Origin: Akkermansiaceae bacterium
GTDB taxonomy: Bacteria; Verrucomicrobiota; Verrucomicrobiia; Verrucomicrobiales; Akkermansiaceae
Direction of reading: 5' to 3'
Assembly (NCBI GenBank): GCA_023253625.1
Contig: JALRFY010000050.1
Span: forward strand, 1 to 36,513
DNA: 36,513 nt
Below the pieces are notes generated by a model. It saw only the letters and a list, made by a program, of their open reading frames with translations, searched no databases and was not told the DNA's origin. Below, piece after piece: positions 1-8,280 of this stretch; within the stretch, counting starts at the first letter, position 1; each line of letters starts with the position of its first letter. The translations under genes were made by a program, and so were the position numbers.

Positions 1-55
1 TGCCTTGGCGTTAACTCCAAGTCTTCGAGCAACACCAACCAATGCCATCGCTGAT

Positions 56-916
<861 letters not shown>

Positions 917-1264
917 AAAATTCGATTCTCTGATTGCGCCAGCGATGACCACAGAGGTGGGCAACCGCCGGTTGAGCGTGTCACCAGCGGTTTTTTTCAC
1001 TAGACCGGCAACAGATGGGCCTTTACGCCACCCTCTCAACCGGTCTTTTCAGGTTTTTTCGCCGATTGATTTCTATTTTGAAAACAAGCTCCCCAAAATC
1101 GGGAAGCTTGAATCCATCACCTGCCAGGCGGGCTGTCAGAGATCACCTGCGGTTTGCGGCTCCGGGACTTGCGCGCGCAGCAACAAAGATTTTTGCGGTC
1201 GGAATGCGCCTCCCCGGGTTGAAAACTGAACTTCGCCGCCAACGGCACACTCACTGATCCGGTG
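917..1264. other. Gene-free interval between moxR and the giant secreted-protein gene
   Basis: No convincing gene is present on either strand. It holds the moxR leader, in which a 9-bp inverted repeat (CCGGTTGAG at 968-976, CTCAACCGG at 1035-1043) and a second, offset 7-bp one (AGACCGG 1002-1008, CCGGTCT 1040-1046) could form alternative hairpins. It also holds a terminator-like hairpin for the giant gene at 1081-1109. No clear sigma-70 promoter was recognised. Confidence 0.5.
1081..1109 (-). terminator. Putative intrinsic terminator of the giant secreted-protein gene
   Basis: Read on the minus strand, a 9-bp stem (AAGCTTCCC with GGGGAGCTT, one G-U pair) closes a 6-nt loop and is followed by GTTTTC. 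It lies about 155 nt after the stop codon of the giant gene, so it is distant, and the U-run is short. Confidence 0.5.
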
Positions 1265-4200
1265 TCAGTTGTCCGTATTCGGGACCGCTTTCACGCGATA
1301 GAATTCCTTGGCTTTCGTGATCGGGACTTCGAACTTCCATCGCTGGCAGGGCATGTCCGCCGGCGTGATTCCGGTTTGGTTTTCATCCAGGCCCACAGCC
1401 ACATCCAAGGTATCGAATGCCAGGAGGTCGAGCGTGCCTTGGATTTCGTAATTCAAGCCGTTGCCCGTCGCGCTGCCACCGGTCCACACCGTGCCGTTGG
1501 CCGTTCGCGCGAGGAAGGTGACGACGATGTTGCCGTCAGCCTGGCCCACGCTAATCAACGAGGCCGAGGGCACCAACGGATTGCCGTTGAAGGCGAATTC
1601 CGTCAAGTTGTCGAGGCCGTCGCCGTCGGGATCGGCATTCCCGAGCGCGGTGGCGCCGCTGAAGGAGCCGGTTTGTGTGTTCCAATACGCCACCCAATCC
1701 TCATACGGCAGTGTCACGGTGCCGCTGACTGCCACTTGTTGCGGATCCGCGCCCGTGCTGGCGAGGGTGATATTGCCGGAGACCGCACCTGCCGGGGCAT
1801 TGGCCGAGAGGCGCGCATAGACGCTCGTGGATGCCACTGTGCCATCGACCGGCACCAAGGTCAGGCCCGGGGAGAATTCCCCGTCCTGGGTGCTTGCCAG
1901 CTCGAATCCTGCTGGCGCGTCGATCGTGATGTTGGCCGTGAGGTCCGAGCCGTTGACCGTGAACGATTGCACCACCGAGGCATAGCCGCGCGAGGCCTTG
2001 AAACCGTTCAATGCCAAAGGCGTGGCGGAAATCTCCGGCGTGACTGCCGCTCCCACGAAGCCTGAGAGCGCGACGGCTTGGGTTTCTGCGCCGGGGCTGG
2101 TGAGTGTGATGTTGCCCGAGACCGAACCGGAAGGGGCCGTCGGGGCGATGCGGGTGTAAACGGTAGCGGGCATAGTGACTGCGGCACCGATATTTGTCGG
2201 GCCGCCGGAGCCGCCGAAGTTCGCAGCGCCCCAAGTGACCACCGAGCCGTCGGCTTTCAGTGCCGCGAAGGCCCCTTGGGTGGAATACACCGCCGTGACA
2301 TTCGAACTAAGCTGTGAGGCCACGCTGGTGGAGTTTCCGCCACGATTCGCATCGCCCCAAGTGACCACCGAGCCATCCGACTTCAGCGCGGCGAATGCAT
2401 AACTGGAGGAATAAACCGCCGTGACATTCGAACCGAGTTGGGAGGCCACGCTCGTGGAATTCCCGCCGTAGGATTCATCGCCCCAAGTGACCACCGAGCC
2501 ATCGGACTTCAAAGCCGCGAAGGCATAGTCGTTGGAATACACCTCCGTGACATTCGAACCGAGTTGGGATGCCACGCTTGTGGAATCGCCTCCATAACCC
2601 GGAACGCCCCAAGTAACCAACGAGCCGTTCGACTTCAACGCGGCGAAGGCATATAGACTCGAATACACTTTAGTGACATTCGAGGTGAGCTGGGATGCCA
2701 CGCTTGTGGAATTTCCGCCAGAGGGTGCATTGCCCCAAGTGACGACGGAGCCATCGGATTTCAACGCGGCGAAGGCTTGGAATGTCGAGGACACCGAGGT
2801 GACATTCGAGGTAAGGTTGTCCGCGACGCTCGTGGAATTCCCGCCCGCGTTTTCCAAGCCCCAAGTGACCACCGAGCCGTCGCTTTTCAATGCCGCGAAG
2901 GCTGGGACTGTTGAATATACCGCTATAACATTCGAACTGAGCTGGCCGGCCACGCTCGTGGAATTGCCGCCCTGAAATGCATTGCCCCAAGTGACCACCG
3001 AGCCGTCCGACTTGAGCGCAGCGAATGCGCTTGTGTTGGAATAAACCGCCGTGACATTCGAACTGAGCTGACCGGCCACGCTCGTGGAATCCCCGCCGGA
3101 AGATGCCAAGCCCCAAGTGACGACCGAGCCGTCGGTCTTCAGCGCCGCGAAGGCATTACCAGTGGAATATATGGTCGTGACATTCGAACTGAGCTGTTCG
3201 GCCACGCTCGTGGAATCCCCGCCGCTGAATGGGGATCCCCAAGCGACGACCGAACCGTCGTCCTTCAACGCCGCGAAGGCAGATTGGTTTGAATAAACCG
3301 CCGTGACATTCGAGCTGAGCTGGGCGGCCACGCTGGTGGAATTCCCGCCGTCGAATGCGGATCCCCAAGTGACCACCGAGCCGTTGTTGGTGATGGCAGC
3401 GAAAGCAGTGGCGTGGGGAAATTCCTGCCCGTTTCCTAATGACCAAATCTTTCCAGTGGCGGTGGTGAAATTGCCGCCATAAACGCTCTCGATGCGGCCC
3501 GCGGGCTGGTTCACCGGCACGCTTGAGGAGAACGAGGAGTTGTCCAAGGAAACCTGGAAGCCAGATGGCGCCGTCACAGTGACTGTGCCCTGCAGGAGGG
3601 TTCCGTCGACCGTGAACGATTGCGAGGTGGAGGCGTTGCCGGGTGTGGCAGTGAAATTTGCCAGGCTCGCGACCGAGGGGAGGATTTGCGGGGTCTGGTA
3701 GAGCAGGACGAGCGTGTTGTCCTCGCCGAGCGCCATGGTGAACACGCCGCCGGAGGGGACAACCAAGGCTCCCGTGTGGATTGCGAATGCCCCTGCGCTG
3801 AACCCGGTGATACCGCCGGGGAAACGCCCCACCACCCACGAAGCCTGTTTTACGCCGGTGAGCGAGAATTCGCCGAGGGCGGAAATGTTGAAGGCGATTG
3901 GATTTTCAGCGTTGGCATCGAGCGCGAGTGCGCCGGTGGACTCGATGAGGTCGGAGTCCACACCCACGATACCGTTGGTGGAATTCGTTTCCCAGTTCCA
4001 AACCGCGCCACCGGCGAGCGAAACGCCACCGGTGGAGAGCGTTCCGGGGCCGCCATCGCCGGGGGAAATGGCCGCGCCGCTGGCTAGGGTGACCGAGCCT
4101 GTGGAGCCATTGCCCGAGAGCACGGCACCAGATTTCACCTCCACCACGCCGACCGAACCGGTGACGCGCAAGGTGCCGGAGTCCACGGAAACCGGGCCTT

Positions 4201-7200
4201 GAACGGTCGAGGCCAAAGTCAGCGTGTTGTTGCCGAGTTTGACGAGTGTGCCGGGGCCGCTGATTCCGTTCGAGAGTGTGAGGTCATCCGAACGGTTGAT
4301 GGCCAGCACGCTGTTGTTCACGATGGGGCCGGGCACGGTGCCGGTGGTGCCGCCATTGCCGAGTTGGAGCGTTCCGGAGGAAATGATGGTGGGTCCGGAG
4401 AAGGTGTTCGTTCCCGCGAGCACAAGGGTGCCGGGACCGTTGAAGGAAAGACCGCCCGTGCCGGTGATGCTTCCGGTGAGAGTGGCTTGAAGGCTGGTCA
4501 ATGCTTCCGGAGTGAGGTTGAGGGAGGTATTCCCCGGGGTGGAGAAAGTGTGCAGGGTGAAGCCCTCGGCGTTTCCGGTGCCTGTGCTGATGATACCGCC
4601 CGTGGCAACAGGGTCGCCCTTGTAGCGCACAATGACCACGCCCGATCCGCCATCGCCGCCCGCGCCTTGATGTCCCACGCCACCACCGCCCCCGCCGAGT
4701 CCGTTGGTTCCAGCGGTTGCATTGCCCACGGTGCTGCCATTGCCGCCGCCGCCCGCGCCGCCGAGACCGGCGGTTTCCGGAGCACCGGAATTGTTATCCA
4801 TGGCTCCACCACCGCCGCCGCCGGCATAGGTGATCTCTCCGCCAGTGATCGCACTGGCCAAGCCAGCCCCGCCGTTGCCCGCCCTGGTCACATCGGTTCC
4901 GCCAGTGCCGCCTATAGCCCCGGCACCGCCGCCACCGCCGCCAGCCGATCTACCGGCGGAGTCGTCATCCCGTGATGCCCCGCCAGCAAACCCTTGGCCG
5001 GAAGTGCCACTGCCACCCGCCGTTCGTAGATTGTTGCCGGTGCCGCGACCACCACCACCGCCGCCGGAACCACCGGAGTTTCCAACAAATTTCCAGGCCC
5101 CGCCGCCACCGCCGCCGATGGCTGTGAAATTTCCAAAGGTCGAGTTGCCGCCGTTGCCACCCTGCTGGGCGCTTGTCGGTGACGTTCTCGGCCCTCCAGT
5201 GCCGCCAATACCGACTACAACGGGATGCTCTCCTGCGGAGAGCGGCAGGGTGCTGCCTTGGAGAAGACCGCCACCACCGCCACCACCGCCGCCCCAGGCA
5301 CCGGTATCCGTTCCGCTGCCCGCCCCGCCGCCGCCACCGGCCACAATGAGATAGTCCGCGTTCAGTTTCAGGTCGATCGAGTAGCCATCGGTCATGGCAT
5401 AGTCGGCCTCAAGCGTGTTGTTGCCTTTCACACCGGCGAGCGGGAGGATTTCTTGAACCTGCCCTGAAACAGCCACGGTGCGTGTGATGCCCGAAGGACC
5501 ACCTGGGGCAATGATGGTCAAGCCGACTGAGGTGGCGAGATAGATCGTGTTTTCATTCACAAAAACACTCAAGAGGCCGTTGCTGGCCAGGCCGTCAGCA
5601 GTGGTGCGATTGGTGAAAGTGGCACCACCATCATACGAGATGCTCAATCCGCCGCTGGTGGCGGCATAGACCGTGCTCCCCACGACATAAACACCATTGA
5701 CATTATTGTGTCCCAGCCCGTGGGCGGTCGTACGGGTGTTGAAGTTCGTGCCACCATCCGTAGAGATACTCAACCCGCCACCCGTGGCGGCATAGATCGT
5801 ATTGTCGACCACAAAGATGTCCCATACATTCGAGCTGCCGAGTCCGTTGGATGTCGTGCGGCTGGTGAAACTGACACCTCCATTCGTCGAGATCGCCACA
5901 CCCCCGGGCGGCGAGAAGGAATTCATGGCAACATGGACGGTGTTGCCGACCGCGTAAACATCGTCAACAACAGGACTGGACAGTCCGCTCGTCGTATTGC
6001 GGTTGATGAATGTCACTCCGTTGTCATTTGAAATGCTCAGCCCGGCATTGGTGGCGGCATAGACGGAGTTGCCAGCCGCGAAGACGCCGCTGACAAAATT
6101 ACTCCCGAGTCCATCCGCTGTCGTCCGGGTGGTGAAACTGGTCCCGCCATCGGTGGAAATGCATAGCCCGCCATTGGTTGCGACAAAGATCGTGCCGCCG
6201 ACAGCATAGACATCATTGACGTAGTTGTTGGGTAAATTGGAGTTGGCCGTATTGCGGTTGATGAATGTAGCTCCCCCGTCGGTGGAGATGCCTAGCCCTC
6301 CGTTAATCCCGGGTTTTGTTGCAACATAGACGGTGCTGCCGGAGGCGAAGGCAGCTTGCACCAAATTGCTGCCCAGCCCATCCGCCGTGGTTCTTGTGAG
6401 ATAACTCGATCCGCTGGTGATGGCGATGTTTCCGGATACAAGACCGGCCGGAGCCCCTGCGGCGATGCGGGTGTAAACGGTGACGGCTGCAAGGCTGCCA
6501 TCGGTTGGAAAAATGGTGATCGATTTTGAAAATGTGGAATTGTCCGTGGAAACCTGAAAACCAGCGGGTGCCGTGACAATGACCGGTTCGTTGAGTCCAC
6601 TGGCATCGACAGTGAAGGATTGCGATGTGGAGGCGGTGCCGTTGGCGGTGAACAAGCCGCCGAGGCTGGCGGGGTTGGTGGTGATGGTGCCGGTGTAGAC
6701 CCTGCCGGAAAGAGGCACGAGGCGGGTGGTGGCATTGGTGGCCGCGAGGGTGAGGTTGCCGGAAACCAAGCCTTCGGGCGCAGTGGCTGCCAGGCGGACA
6801 TACACGATGGCGGCAGTCACATTGCCACCGGTTTGCGCGAGCGTGAGGTTTTGCGAGAACGAGGAGTTGTTGGTGGAAATCTCGAAATTCGCCGGCGCGG
6901 TGACGGTGATATTCGATCCGATAAGAGTTCCGTTGACGGTGAGGGATTGTGCGGGGGAGGCTTCTCCAGGGGTGGCTGAGAAGTCGGTGAGGCTGGCGGG
7001 GGAGGCGGTGAGGGAAGTGATTTGACCGATCGAAACGCCGCCCGAAGCCGCGTAAACGATGCCCCCGCTTTCGATGACGCTCAAGACATTATTGCTCCCC
7101 AGCCCTTTGGTGGTTGTGAAGTTTGTCCAGCTCGTGCCGTTATTGGTAGAGATGCCCAGCCCACCGCCTTGGGTCGCGGCATAAAGGGTGCCGTCGCTTT

Positions 7201-8014
7201 CGTAGACGCCGCGAACAGTGTCGTTCCCCAACCCGCTATTGGTGACATTTCGGGTGATCCAACTCGTGCCGTTATTGGTCGAGATGCTCAGCCCGCCGTT
7301 CGTCGCGGCGTAGATGGTGCCACCTTTCGCGTAAACGCTGCGGACCACATTGTTCCCCAGCCCGTTGGTGGTGGTGTAGTTTGTCCAGCTCGTGCCGTTA
7401 TCGGTCGAGATGCTCAGCCCGCCATCTGTCGCGGCATAGATGGTGCTGCCGATCGCGTAGACGCCGTAGAGAAAATTGTTCGCCAATCCGCTATTGGTGA
7501 CATTTCGCGTGATCCAACTCGAGCCGTTGTTGGTCGAGATGCTCAGACCGCCGCCCTGGGTCGCAGCATAGATGGTGCTGCCGCTCGCATAGACGCCGTT
7601 GACTGAATTGTTCGCCAGTCCGTTCGCGGTGGTGGAGTTGGTCCAAGTCGTGCCATTGTTGGTTGAAATGCCCAGGCCTCCCCCGAAAGTCCCGGCGTAG
7701 ATGGTGCCGCCGCTCGCATAAACACTAAGGACCAAATTGGCACCCAGCCCATTCGCAGTGGTGGAGTTGGTCCAACTCGCGCCATTGTTGGTCGAGATGC
7801 TCAGGCCGCCTCCATTGGTTGCGGCGTAGATGGTGCCGCCGGTCGCGTAAACGCTATAGACAAAATTGTCCCCCAGCCCGTTCGCGGTGGTGCGGTTTAT
7901 GAAGCTTGTCGGGAATTGGGCGAGGGCCGGGAGGGCGCAGGCGAGCAAGGCGAAGGCGAGCGCGGCGGCGGCGAAAAGCCGGGTGTGGAAAACAGGCGCG
8001 AAGGCTTTATTCAT
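1265..8014 (-). CDS. Giant secreted multidomain repeat protein (two propeller-like blocks, Gly-rich, beta-helix, RCC1-like)
   Basis: A 2249-residue exported protein. Seen in order: signal peptide (1-33, ending ALPALAQ); seven repeats of about 42 residues with TIYAAT..GGLSISTNNG cores (about 38-330), matching a seven-bladed propeller; beta-sandwich Ig-like domain 1 (335-432); Ig-like domain 2 (435-535), whose last hairpin is split by seven more propeller repeats (540-838) and resumes with TRTVAVSG; Gly-rich segment (about 885-1135); autotransporter-associated beta-strand repeat (GTLVLAGTNTFSG, about 1190-1225) and a beta-helix-like region; Ig-like domain 3, split by ten RCC1-like repeats (about 1535-1940); Ig-like domain 4 (1990-2100); and a C-terminal segment with DPDGDGLDNLTEFAF, ending FYRVKA. 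Such C-termini recur in secreted verrucomicrobial proteins (family knowledge). The function is unknown; a surface adhesin or polysaccharide-binding role is a guess. The gene is monocistronic and divergent from the TonB receptor. Confidence 0.92.
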   Translation of the reverse strand: MNKAFAPVFHTRLFAAAALAFALLACALPALAQFPTSFINRTTANGLGDNFVYSVYATGGTIYAATNGGGLSISTNNGASWTNSTTANGLGANLVLSVYASGGTIYAGTFGGGLGISTNNGTTWTNSTTANGLANNSVNGVYASGSTIYAATQGGGLSISTNNGSSWITRNVTNSGLANNFLYGVYAIGSTIYAATDGGLSISTDNGTSWTNYTTTNGLGNNVVRSVYAKGGTIYAATNGGLSISTNNGTSWITRNVTNSGLGNDTVRGVYESDGTLYAATQGGGLGISTNNGTSWTNFTTTKGLGSNNVLSVIESGGIVYAASGGVSIGQITSLTASPASLTDFSATPGEASPAQSLTVNGTLIGSNITVTAPANFEISTNNSSFSQNLTLAQTGGNVTAAIVYVRLAATAPEGLVSGNLTLAATNATTRLVPLSGRVYTGTITTNPASLGGLFTANGTASTSQSFTVDASGLNEPVIVTAPAGFQVSTDNSTFSKSITIFPTDGSLAAVTVYTRIAAGAPAGLVSGNIAITSGSSYLTRTTADGLGSNLVQAAFASGSTVYVATKPGINGGLGISTDGGATFINRNTANSNLPNNYVNDVYAVGGTIFVATNGGLCISTDGGTSFTTRTTADGLGSNFVSGVFAAGNSVYAATNAGLSISNDNGVTFINRNTTSGLSSPVVDDVYAVGNTVHVAMNSFSPPGGVAISTNGGVSFTSRTTSNGLGSSNVWDIFVVDNTIYAATGGGLSISTDGGTNFNTRTTAHGLGHNNVNGVYVVGSTVYAATSGGLSISYDGGATFTNRTTADGLASNGLLSVFVNENTIYLATSVGLTIIAPGGPSGITRTVAVSGQVQEILPLAGVKGNNTLEADYAMTDGYSIDLKLNADYLIVAGGGGGAGSGTDTGAWGGGGGGGGGLLQGSTLPLSAGEHPVVVGIGGTGGPRTSPTSAQQGGNGGNSTFGNFTAIGGGGGGAWKFVGNSGGSGGGGGGRGTGNNLRTAGGSGTSGQGFAGGASRDDDSAGRSAGGGGGGAGAIGGTGGTDVTRAGNGGAGLASAITGGEITYAGGGGGGAMDNNSGAPETAGLGGAGGGGNGSTVGNATAGTNGLGGGGGGVGHQGAGGDGGSGVVIVRYKGDPVATGGIISTGTGNAEGFTLHTFSTPGNTSLNLTPEALTSLQATLTGSITGTGGLSFNGPGTLVLAGTNTFSGPTIISSGTLQLGNGGTTGTVPGPIVNNSVLAINRSDDLTLSNGISGPGTLVKLGNNTLTLASTVQGPVSVDSGTLRVTGSVGVVEVKSGAVLSGNGSTGSVTLASGAAISPGDGGPGTLSTGGVSLAGGAVWNWETNSTNGIVGVDSDLIESTGALALDANAENPIAFNISALGEFSLTGVKQASWVVGRFPGGITGFSAGAFAIHTGALVVPSGGVFTMALGEDNTLVLLYQTPQILPSVASLANFTATPGNASTSQSFTVDGTLLQGTVTVTAPSGFQVSLDNSSFSSSVPVNQPAGRIESVYGGNFTTATGKIWSLGNGQEFPHATAFAAITNNGSVVTWGSAFDGGNSTSVAAQLSSNVTAVYSNQSAFAALKDDGSVVAWGSPFSGGDSTSVAEQLSSNVTTIYSTGNAFAALKTDGSVVTWGLASSGGDSTSVAGQLSSNVTAVYSNTSAFAALKSDGSVVTWGNAFQGGNSTSVAGQLSSNVIAVYSTVPAFAALKSDGSVVTWGLENAGGNSTSVADNLTSNVTSVSSTFQAFAALKSDGSVVTWGNAPSGGNSTSVASQLTSNVTKVYSSLYAFAALKSNGSLVTWGVPGYGGDSTSVASQLGSNVTEVYSNDYAFAALKSDGSVVTWGDESYGGNSTSVASQLGSNVTAVYSSSYAFAALKSDGSVVTWGDANRGGNSTSVASQLSSNVTAVYSTQGAFAALKADGSVVTWGAANFGGSGGPTNIGAAVTMPATVYTRIAPTAPSGSVSGNITLTSPGAETQAVALSGFVGAAVTPEISATPLALNGFKASRGYASVVQSFTVNGSDLTANITIDAPAGFELASTQDGEFSPGLTLVPVDGTVASTSVYARLSANAPAGAVSGNITLASTGADPQQVAVSGTVTLPYEDWVAYWNTQTGSFSGATALGNADPDGDGLDNLTEFAFNGNPLVPSASLISVGQADGNIVVTFLARTANGTVWTGGSATGNGLNYEIQGTLDLLAFDTLDVAVGLDENQTGITPADMPCQRWKFEVPITKAKEFYRVKAVPNTDN
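2205..3410 (-). repeat. Ten tandem 126-bp repeats encoding RCC1-like units
   Basis: Each unit encodes about 42 residues with the pattern AFAALKSDGSVVTWG ... GGNSTSVASQLSSNVTAVYS. Ten AFAA copies can be counted. The spacing of the conserved GTGACATTCGAA-type segment is exactly 126 bp where measured (2291 to 2417). DNA identity between copies is high, so slippage or unequal recombination could change copy number. The unit resembles the RCC1 propeller blade, but ten copies exceed the seven of a closed RCC1 propeller. Confidence 0.85.
4610..5350 (-). repeat. Low-complexity Gly-rich coding segment
   Basis: This part of the giant gene encodes repeated GGGGGG runs interrupted by short GGNGG, GTGG and AGG stretches, beginning with LIVAGGGGGAG and ending with VVIVRYKG. 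The pattern matches the Gly-rich domain common in bacterial surface and phage tail-like proteins. The opposite strand therefore shows long spurious Pro-rich reading frames. Confidence 0.8.
5510..6400 (-). repeat. Second block of seven propeller-like repeats
   Basis: Seven repeats of about 42 residues (core RTTADGLGSN..V..VYAVG.TVYAAT.GGLSISTDGGTSF) inside the giant protein. They start right after SGNIAITSG of Ig-like domain 2 and end just before PSGITRTVAVSG, which completes that domain. The count of seven fits a closed seven-bladed propeller inserted into a beta-sandwich. Confidence 0.75.
7030..7900 (-). repeat. First block of seven propeller-like repeats
   Basis: Seven repeats directly after the signal peptide of the giant protein, with cores such as GGTIYAATNGGGLSISTNNG preceded by TTANGLG. 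DNA copies are similar to each other. They resemble sensor-type or sortilin-like propeller blades; the assignment rests on pattern and count only. Confidence 0.75.
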
Positions 8015-8124
8015 TTCAGTTGGCTGGTTGCTGGGAAATTGCTTTTGGCGGGAGGGCTGCTAAACAGCGGTGCTCCTTGAATACGGAGCGGAAATGTCTA
8101 GGATCACCCGGAGATGCCTTCAAT

Positions 8125-8141
8125 CTTGTTACGGTAACAAG
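8125..8141. promoter_or_regulatory. Perfect inverted repeat, candidate operator between divergent genes
   Basis: CTTGTTAC-G-GTAACAAG is a perfect 8-bp inverted repeat with a 1-bp centre, in the 266-bp region between the giant gene (start at 8014) and the TonB receptor (start at 8281). Its size fits a dimeric HTH repressor site. The rest of the interval shows no gene and no clear promoter. The cognate regulator is unknown. Confidence 0.5.
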
Positions 8142-8280
8142 ACGGTGTTTGCAGGCACGTATGGAGCGGGTCCTTCTTCATGAATGCAGCCGGCCGGAAA
8201 CCTGCGAAACTCACACCTTATTCGTATCCCAAAGGTTGGCATGGGCGCTCATTTGCCCCAAAGTGGCCGTCTTGAAGAAA

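Noticed and set aside
1262-2656. Plus-strand frames opposite the 3' part of the giant gene
   Set aside because: They reflect the periodic antisense of the repeats; the minus-strand gene has a signal peptide, repeats and a full architecture.
2205-3410. Regular repeats considered as a CRISPR array
   Set aside because: Units are 126 bp, contiguous and in-frame coding, without short repeats separated by unique spacers.
4199-5354. Long plus-strand frames rich in Pro, Ala and Gly opposite the giant gene
   Set aside because: They are the complement of the Gly-rich and low-complexity part of the giant protein; no protein family features, start context or domain is visible.
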